DNA of 64,000 nucleotides from Halorussus salinus (GTDB lineage Archaea > Halobacteriota > Halobacteria > Halobacteriales > Haladaptataceae). The stretch's first letter is position 1; every line of letters begins with the position of its first letter. A model generated the notes under the pieces. The model was not told where the DNA came from and made no database searches. It saw nothing but the letters and a program-made list of their open reading frames with translations. Of the stretch, positions 27,763-34,569 are shown one piece after another. Both the position numbers and the translations under genes were made by a program. The DNA is taken from contig NZ_ML974127.1 of assembly GCF_004765815.2 (NCBI RefSeq), positions 1,094,927 through 1,158,926 on the forward strand. Reading direction: 5' to 3'.

Positions 27763-29253
27763 ATGGTTTCGCGGCTGGTGTTGGGGTGCGGAACCGTCGG
27801 TCAGACCCTCGTGGAGGCGATAGCCGACGGCGAACACAGCATGCTGGTCGTAGACGACGCGGAGAGTCGCATCGACGCGCTCCGCGAGGAGGGCGTCTCG
27901 GCCACCCTCGGCGACCCGACCGACCCCGAGACGGTGCGGGCGGGCGTCGAGGGTGCCGACGTGGTGGTCGTCGCCGACCGCGACGCCGAGGTCAACCGCG
28001 AGGCCGCCGAACTCGCGGCGGAGCTGTTCCCCGAGGCGTACGTCGTCGGCTACCTCGGCGAGGACTGCGACCCCGGCCAACGCGGGACGATAACCGCGCT
28101 TTCCGACCACGTCATCGACCCGACCGCGGCGCTGGTCGAGCAGGTGCTGGCGGTGGCGACCGGCGACCACGCGATTCGGACCGTCAACCTCCGGCGGGCG
28201 ATTCGGCGGGTCGAGGGCACCTTGGCGGTGTTCATGCACGACAACCCCGACCCCGACGCCATCGCCAGCGCGGTCGCGCTCTGTCGCGTCGCCGAGGAGG
28301 TCGGCGTCGAGGCGGTCCCCTGCTACTTCGGCGACATCTCCCATCAGGAGAACCGCGCGTTCGTCAACCTGTTGGAGTTGGACCTCCGGAACTTCGATTC
28401 GAGCGAGGAGTTGGACTTGGACGAGTTCGGCGGCATCGCGCTGGTGGACCACTCCCGGCCGGGCGTCAACGACCAACTGCCCGAGGAGACCCCGGTGAAC
28501 ATCGTCGTGGACCACCACCCGCCGAAGGAACCGCCCGAGGCCGAGTTCGTGGACCTCCGGAGCGACGTGGGCGCGACCTCGACGCTACTGGCCGAACACA
28601 TCCAGCGCCTCGGCATCGACCTCACCGAGGAGGTGGCGACGGGCCTCCTCTACGGCATCCGGGTGGACACCAAAGATTTCTCGCGGGAGGTCTCGACCGC
28701 CGACTTCGAGGCGGCGTCGTACCTGTTGCCCCACGCCGACGTGGGGATGCTCGAACGCGTCGAGAGTCCGTCGGTCAGCGCCGACACGTTCGAGACCATC
28801 GCGCGTGCCATCCGGAACCGGCGCATCGAGGGAACCGTGCTGGCGTCCTGCGTCGGGTCGCTGTCGGACCGCGACGCGCTCGCGCAGGCGGCCGACCACC
28901 TGCTCAACATGGAGTCCATCACGACGACGCTGGTCTACGGCTTCCGCGACGGCACGGTGTACGTCTCCGCGCGCGCTCGCGGGACCGACATCGACCTCGG
29001 CGGGACGCTCCGGTCGGCGTTCGGCCAGATCGGGAGCGCGGGCGGCCACGCCGACATGGCGGGTGCCCAGATTCCGCTGGGTCTCCTCGGCACCGTCGAA
29101 GAGGAGGAGGAAGCCTCGCTCACGAGCGTCGTCAGCGAAGTCATCACCTCGCGGTTCTTCGAGACGGTTCGCTCGACGCCGGAGAGCGATGGGGAGTACG
29201 CTCACGGCGGCGAGGCGAGTTTCGAGGCGACCGTCGTGGACCCCGAGGACTAA
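27763..29253 (+). CDS. RCK N-terminal domain fused to DHH/DHHA1 phosphoesterase
   Basis: A 496-residue cytosolic protein with two parts. Residues about 1-140 are a TrkA/RCK-type Rossmann domain (GCGTVGQ at 8-14, an acidic end of the second strand VVDD). Residues about 150-480 are a DHH phosphoesterase: DNPDPDAIASA, GDISHQENRAF, ALVDHSRPG and VDHHPP give the metal ligands, and a C-terminal DHHA1 domain carries the GGH motif (GSAGGHADMAGA). Relatives degrade cyclic dinucleotides, short oligonucleotides or phosphorylated substrates. The RCK domain suggests ligand control, perhaps by a nucleotide. The substrate is unknown. Confidence 0.88.
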   Translation: MVSRLVLGCGTVGQTLVEAIADGEHSMLVVDDAESRIDALREEGVSATLGDPTDPETVRAGVEGADVVVVADRDAEVNREAAELAAELFPEAYVVGYLGEDCDPGQRGTITALSDHVIDPTAALVEQVLAVATGDHAIRTVNLRRAIRRVEGTLAVFMHDNPDPDAIASAVALCRVAEEVGVEAVPCYFGDISHQENRAFVNLLELDLRNFDSSEELDLDEFGGIALVDHSRPGVNDQLPEETPVNIVVDHHPPKEPPEAEFVDLRSDVGATSTLLAEHIQRLGIDLTEEVATGLLYGIRVDTKDFSREVSTADFEAASYLLPHADVGMLERVESPSVSADTFETIARAIRNRRIEGTVLASCVGSLSDRDALAQAADHLLNMESITTTLVYGFRDGTVYVSARARGTDIDLGGTLRSAFGQIGSAGGHADMAGAQIPLGLLGTVEEEEEASLTSVVSEVITSRFFETVRSTPESDGEYAHGGEASFEATVVDPED

Positions 29254-29275
29254 CCGTCGAGCATCGTTGCTAAAC

Positions 29276-29316
29276 CATCTCTTTCTATTTTTGGGCAACT
29301 TTTAGGATTTTTAGGA
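29276..29316 (+). terminator. T-rich termination region after the RCK-DHH gene
   Basis: Several T runs (TTTCTATTTTTGGG, ACTTTTAGG, TTTTTAGG) lie in a short AT-rich patch between the stop and the GC-rich dispersed repeat. This fits archaeal termination. Confidence 0.45.
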
Positions 29317-29343
29317 AGTATACAGGTAGGTTCTTCCGTGGTT

Positions 29344-29483
29344 GGCGCGCGCGGGCGCGGCACGAGGCCGCGCCCACCCGTGCGAGGGACGAGGACCGCA
29401 ACGCAGTGAGGACCGCAGTCGGTTGGGGAGGACGTGGCCGTCGCGGCGCTGTGCGGTATGAGAGGCGTCGGCTTCAGTGCGGT
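29344..29483 (+). repeat. dispersed repeat family B, copy 2
   Basis: Plus-strand copy of the repeat also found reversed at 9355-9509. Shared blocks in order are GCGGGCGCGGC, CCGCGCCCACC, GTGCGAGGGACG, TGGGGAGG, GTGGC-GTCGCGG and CAGTGCGGT. The variable segment between GGGACG and TGGGGAGG here is GAGGACCGCAACGCAGTGAG-like and unrelated to that of copy 1. Confidence 0.65.
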
Positions 29484-29626
29484 TCGCTATCGCCGCGTAG
29501 TGGTCACGGTTCTGTGCGGTCACAACCACAGTGTCACCAGAGCTATTAGCCAACGTTCCCGGTTCCTATCCACCGAGACCCGAATCGCCCACCAAGTATT
29601 CCCGCGAACCGCCCCTCACGAGTACC

Positions 29627-29926
29627 ATGAGCATCAAGCAGTCGATGCGCGACATCGACCGCGCCGTCCGGGACGCCATCGGGACCCGAGACGAGTACGA
29701 GGCCGACAAGGACGGGCGGTCTCCTCGGCAGGTCTACGAGCGGTCCATCGAGGAGGTCGGCGAGGTCGCGGGCAAGACCGAGGCTGAGCGGTTGGCGACG
29801 TGGGTGGAGACGACGATTCGGGACGAGGAGGCGCTTCCCTCGGCCGAACGCGTCCGGAAGGAGGGCGCGGACATCTGTCGCGACGTGGACGAGTCGGTGG
29901 CGGCGAACGACTGGCTGGACGCGTGA
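29627..29926 (+). CDS. small acidic protein of unknown function (NDWL C-terminus)
   Basis: A 99-residue charged, soluble, probably helical protein that I do not recognise. Its second half resembles that of the 96-residue protein at 8084-8374: a tryptophan near the middle, a P-S-x-x-VR segment, a late cysteine-arginine and the ending NDWL. The ATG at 29627 is the start with a proper body; the frame is open upstream through an Arg/Pro-rich stretch. It stands alone between repeat elements. Confidence 0.7.
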   Translation: MSIKQSMRDIDRAVRDAIGTRDEYEADKDGRSPRQVYERSIEEVGEVAGKTEAERLATWVETTIRDEEALPSAERVRKEGADICRDVDESVAANDWLDA

Positions 29927-29978
29927 GAATCGGGTTCTCGGGACCGGTCGGTACGAACGATAGTTTTCGAGTCGGGGG

Positions 29979-30029
29979 AGCGACCGCCGGGAGGAGGGAG
30001 AACGACCCCTCGAAAGCCCCCGGTCGCTC
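29979..30029 (+). repeat. partial copy of dispersed element family A
   Basis: Contains the left-end sequence TCGAAAGCCCCCGGTCGCTC (30010-30029), identical to that of the full element 87 bases downstream, and a complementary GAGCGACCG at 29979-29987, so it can fold on itself. Both copies are preceded by a GAG-rich CCGCCGG-GAGGGAG segment, so this looks like a local tandem duplication of the element end. Confidence 0.6.
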
Positions 30030-30096
30030 ATTACGAGTTGGATTGAAAGCGACTCCGAGTACCGAAGCAACCGCCGGAGAGAGGGAGCAGAACGCC

Positions 30097-30228
30097 TCGA
30101 AAGCCCCCGGTCGCTCGCGGTCGTTCTGCGGGATATTTCCGCGCCTCACCGCAACGCACCGCATCGGCGCGGAAATAGTGGCCCGCAGAAGCGACTGAAC
30201 TGTACGCGAGCGACCGGCCCCTTTACCC
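30097..30228 (+). repeat. dispersed structured element family A, full copy 1
   Basis: A long imperfect hairpin with three stacked stems: 30107-30119 with 30205-30217 (13 base pairs), 30124-30132 with 30182-30190 (9 pairs) and 30134-30145 with 30166-30177 (12 pairs), all perfect. The ends are TCGAAAGCCCC on the left and GACCGGCCCCTTT on the right. The copy at 41121-41238 has the same architecture and junction sequences (GGGATAT, ATAGT-GCC) but different stem sequences that still pair. It may be a structured RNA or a non-autonomous mobile element. Confidence 0.7.
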
Positions 30229-30351
30229 CGCCCGCCGGTGGTTTGCGTCACCGAGCGTCTGCCGGTAGTTTGTCCAGTTGAGCGTCTGCCAGTAGTTTGC
30301 GTCACCGAGCGTCTGCCGGTAGTTCGTCCAGTCGAGCGCCCGCCGGTCGGG
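30229..30351 (+). repeat. 27-base tandem repeats, four full units and a partial
   Basis: Units start at 30229, 30256, 30283, 30310 and (15 bases) 30337. Two variants alternate: one ends GCGTCACCGAG, the other GTCCAGTYGAG, each after CGYCYGCCRGTRGTT. They follow family A copy 1 directly. A shortened relative, GAGCGTC-GGTAGTTCGT, follows copy 2 at about 41268. The units have no spacers, so this is not a CRISPR array. Confidence 0.75.
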
Positions 30352-30453
30352 AGACTCACTGACACAGTCACCGTCGAACTCCCCGACCCGTGCCACCGTC
30401 GAAAATCGAGAGACAGAGAACCGAAATCCCTCGTTACTCGCCGCCGAGCGTCC

Positions 30454-32445
30454 TCAGTCCCCGCCGACCTTCCGCTGGATGTCCTCGACGACCTCCGGGT
30501 TCCGGAGCGTCGAGGTGTTGCCCAACTCCTCGTCGTTGGCGATGTCCTCCAGCAGGCGGCGCATGATTTTCCCGGAGCGGGTCTTCGGGAGTTCGGGCGT
30601 GAACACGACCGCCTCGGGCCGGGCGATGGGACCGATGGCGTCCTCGACGCCCTCCTCGATTCGCTGGCGCATCTCGTCGTCCTCGTCGTAGCCGTCCTCG
30701 GTGATGACGTAGGCGTAGACCGCCTCGCCTTTCACGTCGTGCTTGCCGCCGACAACGGCGGCCTCGGCGACGCCCTCGACGCCGACGATGGCCGACTCGA
30801 TTTCCATCGTTCCGAGTCGGTGCCCGGAGACGTTGAGTACGTCGTCCACGCGCCCCAGCACGGTGATGTAGCCGTCCTCGTCTATCTTCGCGCCGTCTTC
30901 GGGGAAGTACACCCAGTCGTCCATGTCGTCGGATTGGGTGTCGGAGTACTCGGCCCAGTACTCCTGAATGTACCGCTCGTCGTTGTCGTAGAGGGTCCGG
31001 AGCATCCCCGGCCACGGCTTCTGGACCGTGAGGTAACCCGCTTCGCCAGCGTCCACCTCGTCGCCGTTGGCGTCCACGACCTGCGCGTCCACGCCCGGAA
31101 GCGGCGGTCCCGCGGAGCCGGGTTTCATCGTCTTGACGCCCGGTAGCGTCGTGACCATCATCCCGCCGGTCTCGGTCTGCCACCACGTGTCCACGATGGG
31201 GCACGACTCGTCGCCGACGTTGGTGTAGTACCACTTCCACGCCCGCGGGTTGATGGGTTCGCCGACCGTCCCGAGGAGCCGAAGGCTCGACAAGTCGTGT
31301 TCGTCGGGGTACTGACTTCCCCACTTCATGAACGCCCGAATCGCGGTCGGCGCGGTGTAGAGTTGGGTCGCCTCGTACTCCTCGATGATCTCCCAGAGGC
31401 GGTCGCGCTCGGGGTGGTCGGGCGTGCCCTCGTACATCATCGTCGTGGTCCCCAGCGCCAGCGGGCCGTAGACGATGTAGGAGTGGCCGGTAATCCAGCC
31501 GATATCGGCCGAGCAGAAGTATGTGTCGTCGGGTTTCACGTCCAGCACCGCTTGGGAGGTCCACGCGGTCCACGCCAGATACCCGCCCGTGGTGTGCTTG
31601 ACGCCCTTCGGTTGGCCGGTCGTCCCCGAGGTGTACATCAGGAACAGCATGTCCTCGGCGTCACGGGAGACCGGTTCGACCTCCGCGCCCGACTGTTCGT
31701 CCACGAGGTCTTGATAGTAGTGTTCGTTCGACTCCAAGTCGTGGCCGTGGTCGTGTTCGCCGAGGCGGTCCACGACCACCACGTCCGACACCTCGTGGCC
31801 CACGTCGTCTAAGCCCTCGCGGGTCTTCTCGTAGTGGTCCAAGGCGTCGCCCCGCCGGAAGTAGCCGTTCGCCGTGACGAGGTACTCCGAATCCGCGCTC
31901 TCCATCCGGGTCGCCAGCGCCTCCGCCGAGAACCCGGCGAACACGACCGAGTGGGGCGCACCGATACGCGCGCAGGCCAGCATGGCGACGGGCAACTCCG
32001 GAATCATCGGCATGTACATCGTCACCACGTCGTCCTCGCCGACGCCCATCTCACGGAGCGCGGCCGCGAACTCGTTGACCTCGCGGTGGAGTTCTTCGTA
32101 GGTGTAAGTCCGGTTCTCCTCGTCGGTGGGTTCGCCGACCCACTCGATGGCCGCCTCGTCGCCGCGCTCGTCTAGGTGGCGGTCGAGGCAGTTCGCCGAG
32201 GCGTTCAGCTTCCCGCCCGTGAACCACTCGTAGAACGGCGGGTCCGAGTCGTCCAGTACGTCGTCGTACGATTCGTCCCAGTCCAACAGTTCGGCCGCCC
32301 GCTCCCAACACTCGGGCCACTCGTCCTCGAACTCGTCGTAGATGGAGTCGTCGGAGACGTTCGCCTGCGACACGAACTCCTCGGGCGGCTCGAACTCGTC
32401 TTGCTCCTCGAGCCGTGCTTCTAGTTCGGCGGTATCTTCGGGCAT
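30454..32445 (-). CDS. acs: acetyl-CoA synthetase (AMP-forming)
   Basis: A 663-residue ANL-superfamily enzyme that activates acetate with ATP and CoA. The P-loop-like YTSGTTGQPKGVKHTTGGYL region (about residue 270), DTWWQTETGG and the C-terminal PKTRSGKIMRRLL with the lysine that is the acetylation-regulated catalytic residue are present. The tryptophan in DTWWQTE matches acetate-specific members. Length is normal. A TATA-like ATTTAT lies about 33 bases upstream of the ATG. It stands alone, downstream of a small membrane-protein gene on the same strand. Confidence 0.95.
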   Translation of the reverse strand: MPEDTAELEARLEEQDEFEPPEEFVSQANVSDDSIYDEFEDEWPECWERAAELLDWDESYDDVLDDSDPPFYEWFTGGKLNASANCLDRHLDERGDEAAIEWVGEPTDEENRTYTYEELHREVNEFAAALREMGVGEDDVVTMYMPMIPELPVAMLACARIGAPHSVVFAGFSAEALATRMESADSEYLVTANGYFRRGDALDHYEKTREGLDDVGHEVSDVVVVDRLGEHDHGHDLESNEHYYQDLVDEQSGAEVEPVSRDAEDMLFLMYTSGTTGQPKGVKHTTGGYLAWTAWTSQAVLDVKPDDTYFCSADIGWITGHSYIVYGPLALGTTTMMYEGTPDHPERDRLWEIIEEYEATQLYTAPTAIRAFMKWGSQYPDEHDLSSLRLLGTVGEPINPRAWKWYYTNVGDESCPIVDTWWQTETGGMMVTTLPGVKTMKPGSAGPPLPGVDAQVVDANGDEVDAGEAGYLTVQKPWPGMLRTLYDNDERYIQEYWAEYSDTQSDDMDDWVYFPEDGAKIDEDGYITVLGRVDDVLNVSGHRLGTMEIESAIVGVEGVAEAAVVGGKHDVKGEAVYAYVITEDGYDEDDEMRQRIEEGVEDAIGPIARPEAVVFTPELPKTRSGKIMRRLLEDIANDEELGNTSTLRNPEVVEDIQRKVGGD

Positions 32446-32618
32446 GGTTCGATTCGAATACTCATCGAGACGAGCAATAAATGTTGCCGCGAGTTAGCAC
32501 GCCAGATTCGGTCGAAAGCGCGCCCGTCGGTCGCGTCGAGTTCGAAAACGCCGCGGTACGCTCCTCGTCGGCGACCTGTCTCCCCTCGAACACCGCTCGA
32601 AACGAGCGTTTCGACCGC

Positions 32619-32837
32619 TTAGTTCAGTACATCGACCTCGTCGGTCAGGTCCTCGGGACCGTCCACCGGTCCCCTGACGAACAGGCCGTGCGCGATGAGG
32701 AGCGCCGCCGTCAGGCCCGCGATGGTGACCGCGGTCGGGAGCGCGAGCGAGGTCAGGAGGCCGACTCCGGCCCCCGCCGCCATCGTGGCGAAGATGGCGA
32801 CCAACACGAGGTCGTAGTACTGGACGGTGTACTCCAT
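32619..32837 (-). CDS. small two-helix membrane protein of unknown function
   Basis: A 72-residue protein with two hydrophobic helices (about residues 10-30 and 32-53) and a short acidic C-terminus. No family is recognised. It lies upstream of acs on the same strand, 170 bases away, a spacing seen for small accessory membrane proteins, but nothing in the sequence proves a link to acetate uptake. Confidence 0.7.
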   Translation of the reverse strand: MEYTVQYYDLVLVAIFATMAAGAGVGLLTSLALPTAVTIAGLTAALLIAHGLFVRGPVDGPEDLTDEVDVLN

Positions 32838-32918
32838 GCACCACGTATCGTCGTGCGCTCGGAAAAAATTTGGTAGCCGACCGGTCGCGTCGGCGAGTCG
32901 GTCCGCGTCGCTCTGGAT

Positions 32919-33527
32919 TCAGTACTGGTTGACGAGGTCGATGAAGTAGTCCCAGTTCCAGTTGTCGCCGGGGTCGGTGTGGGTGCTGCCGGGGACTTGG
33001 TCGTGACCGATGATGCCGCCCGTCTCGTTGTCTCCCGCGTTGGTGGGCACGTAGGTGGCGCGCTGCTTCGGGATGCCGTACTGCTCGCAGAGGTAGGCGA
33101 CGAGGTCGGCCGACTTCTGGAGCTGGGCGTCCTCGTAGGTGCCGCTGACGTAGCCGCCGTGTTCGATGCCGACGGAGGACTGGTTGTAGCTCCAGTCGCC
33201 CGCGTGCCAGCCGACGTTGACCTCCGAGAGGCTCTGATAGAGGTAGCCGTCCTCGGCGACGGTGAAGTGCGCGCTCACGTTGGCGTCGGGGTTCTCGAAC
33301 CAGCTGACCGCACCGCTGGCCGACCCTTGGACAGTGTGAACGATGATCCAGTCGATCTCGGCCGCACCGCGGTTCGCACTCGTGTAGTTGCTGGGGTCGG
33401 CTGGCCGCCAGTCGACCGCTGGCATGTCTGCCGCCGCGGTTCCCGAGAGGGCACTAGCGCCAGCGAGACCGGCCGTACTTGCCGCACCGAGCTTCTTGAG
33501 GAAGTTTCTTCTCGAACTCATGTGCAT
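32919..33527 (-). CDS. Tat-exported N-acetylmuramoyl-L-alanine amidase (AmpD/PGRP fold)
   Basis: A 202-residue exported protein. Residues 1-33 form a Tat signal (SSRRNFLKKLG, hydrophobic stretch, ATAAAD cleavage region with no lipobox). The rest is an amidase_2 domain: IIVHTVQG (His64), AHFTVAEDGYLYQ, VGIEHGG, and GHDQVPGSTHTDPG with His175 and Asp185. His64, His175 and Asp185 match the zinc ligands of AmpD in order, and the 10-residue spacing of the last pair agrees. The enzyme should cleave the amide between muramic acid and the peptide stem of bacterial murein, which archaea lack. The start at 33527 lies 27 bases from a strong TATA box; 33521 is the alternative. Confidence 0.88.
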   Translation of the reverse strand: MHMSSRRNFLKKLGAASTAGLAGASALSGTAAADMPAVDWRPADPSNYTSANRGAAEIDWIIVHTVQGSASGAVSWFENPDANVSAHFTVAEDGYLYQSLSEVNVGWHAGDWSYNQSSVGIEHGGYVSGTYEDAQLQKSADLVAYLCEQYGIPKQRATYVPTNAGDNETGGIIGHDQVPGSTHTDPGDNWNWDYFIDLVNQY

Positions 33528-33550
33528 GAAAACAATCGAGGGCATCCCTA

Positions 33551-33556
33551 ATATAT
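33551..33556 (-). promoter_or_regulatory. strong TATA box of the amidase gene
   Basis: ATATAT within an AT-rich run is centred about 27 bases before the ATG at 33527, exact leaderless spacing. The surrounding 80 bases are far more AT-rich than the rest of the region. Confidence 0.55.
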
Positions 33557-33618
33557 TTTTTCTAGTTACAGTTGCAATTTTTATCCAAATAGTTAGGAAT
33601 GCAACTATACCGGTCTCG

Positions 33619-34470
33619 TTACGCCCTCTCGTCGTCGGTTCGCGTCAACGCTTCGTCCGTCCAGTCCGGTTCGCGGATGGTCACTTCGTCAGTGCCGACG
33701 AGACGGAACTCGCTCCGCAGGTAGGTGTCCGGTCCGCGTCCGCCCTTCGTGAGGTTCATCGAGATGCGACGGACGACTCCGTTCGGACCGACCAGCACCG
33801 ACCCCGAAACGTTCGTTATCGAGTCTGCGAGGACGAACTTCGCGTCGCTGTCTATATCTGTCAGGCGATACTTGACGAACCGTCGTCCGTCGCGTCGCAC
33901 TAGCCGGGGGTCCTCGTACTCTCCCGCCTGTAGACGTGACCGAACGTACGTCACCATCCCTATCTTCGGCTGGAACTCGTCTACGGAGTTCGGCGGGACG
34001 GTACTCACTTGATACGCCGTCTCGTCGGTGACGAACTTCTCGTAGAACTCGGTGCCGTCGAGATACGAGACGACAGTTCTGTTCCCGTCGTCGGAGGTCC
34101 GATTCTGATACTGATACTCCTCGTCCGTTTCGAGGCTTTTCTTGCGAACGGTTCTGCGGTAGTCGGTGCGCGTACCGTCTTCGAGTACCCGAGACTTCTC
34201 GAACTCGATTTCGTAGCTACTGTTCCGAACGGCGCTGGCGTAGGCCTCGGCGAGTGCCGTCGCGTTCCCGATACGCCGCCGGTTCGCACCCTCCGGAAGC
34301 GTCACGTCGTCCAGCGTCACCTCCGTCGTCGTCACCGCCGCGGTTTCGGTCGCTTCCTCGACCGGTCGCTCCGTGGAGGTGGTTCCTTCTTCGCCGGAGA
34401 ACGGCGAGTTACACCCCGCCAAGAGTACTAGCACGACGAGTGCGACGGCGACGACCGTTTTTCGACTCAT
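33619..34470 (-). CDS. secreted lipoprotein of unknown function
   Basis: A 283-residue protein with a hydrophobic N-terminal signal and a lipobox LLAGC (Cys near residue 19), then a Ser/Thr/Glu-rich linker of about 30 residues and a beta-rich soluble domain. The domain resembles haloarchaeal LolA/RseB-like outer-surface lipoproteins in layout, but I can name no family. It would sit outside the membrane, anchored by lipid. It is the neighbour upstream of the amidase on the same strand, though separate promoters are likely. Confidence 0.75.
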   Translation of the reverse strand: MSRKTVVAVALVVLVLLAGCNSPFSGEEGTTSTERPVEEATETAAVTTTEVTLDDVTLPEGANRRRIGNATALAEAYASAVRNSSYEIEFEKSRVLEDGTRTDYRRTVRKKSLETDEEYQYQNRTSDDGNRTVVSYLDGTEFYEKFVTDETAYQVSTVPPNSVDEFQPKIGMVTYVRSRLQAGEYEDPRLVRRDGRRFVKYRLTDIDSDAKFVLADSITNVSGSVLVGPNGVVRRISMNLTKGGRGPDTYLRSEFRLVGTDEVTIREPDWTDEALTRTDDERA

Positions 34471-34569
34471 CGTGTTCCGGTGTCTCGCCAAACATATAAA
34501 ATATCACGCATTCGCTGGCGGACCCTTCGCCGACCGTCGAGACGAGCGACTGGCCCGCGGAGTCGGGCG

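Noticed and set aside
30229-30351. The 27-base repeats considered as a CRISPR array
   Set aside because: Units follow one another without spacers, are shorter than typical with two alternating variants, and no cas gene is in the window.
29634-30371. A 245-codon minus-strand frame with repeated TTGRRSVTQ peptides
   Set aside because: The peptide repeats only reflect the 27-base DNA repeats (a multiple of three), and the rest crosses the hairpin element and a plus-strand gene.
33619-34470. The lipoprotein considered as an operon partner or immunity protein of the amidase
   Set aside because: The two genes are about 90 bases apart, the amidase has its own strong promoter, and nothing in the lipoprotein suggests murein or inhibitor binding.
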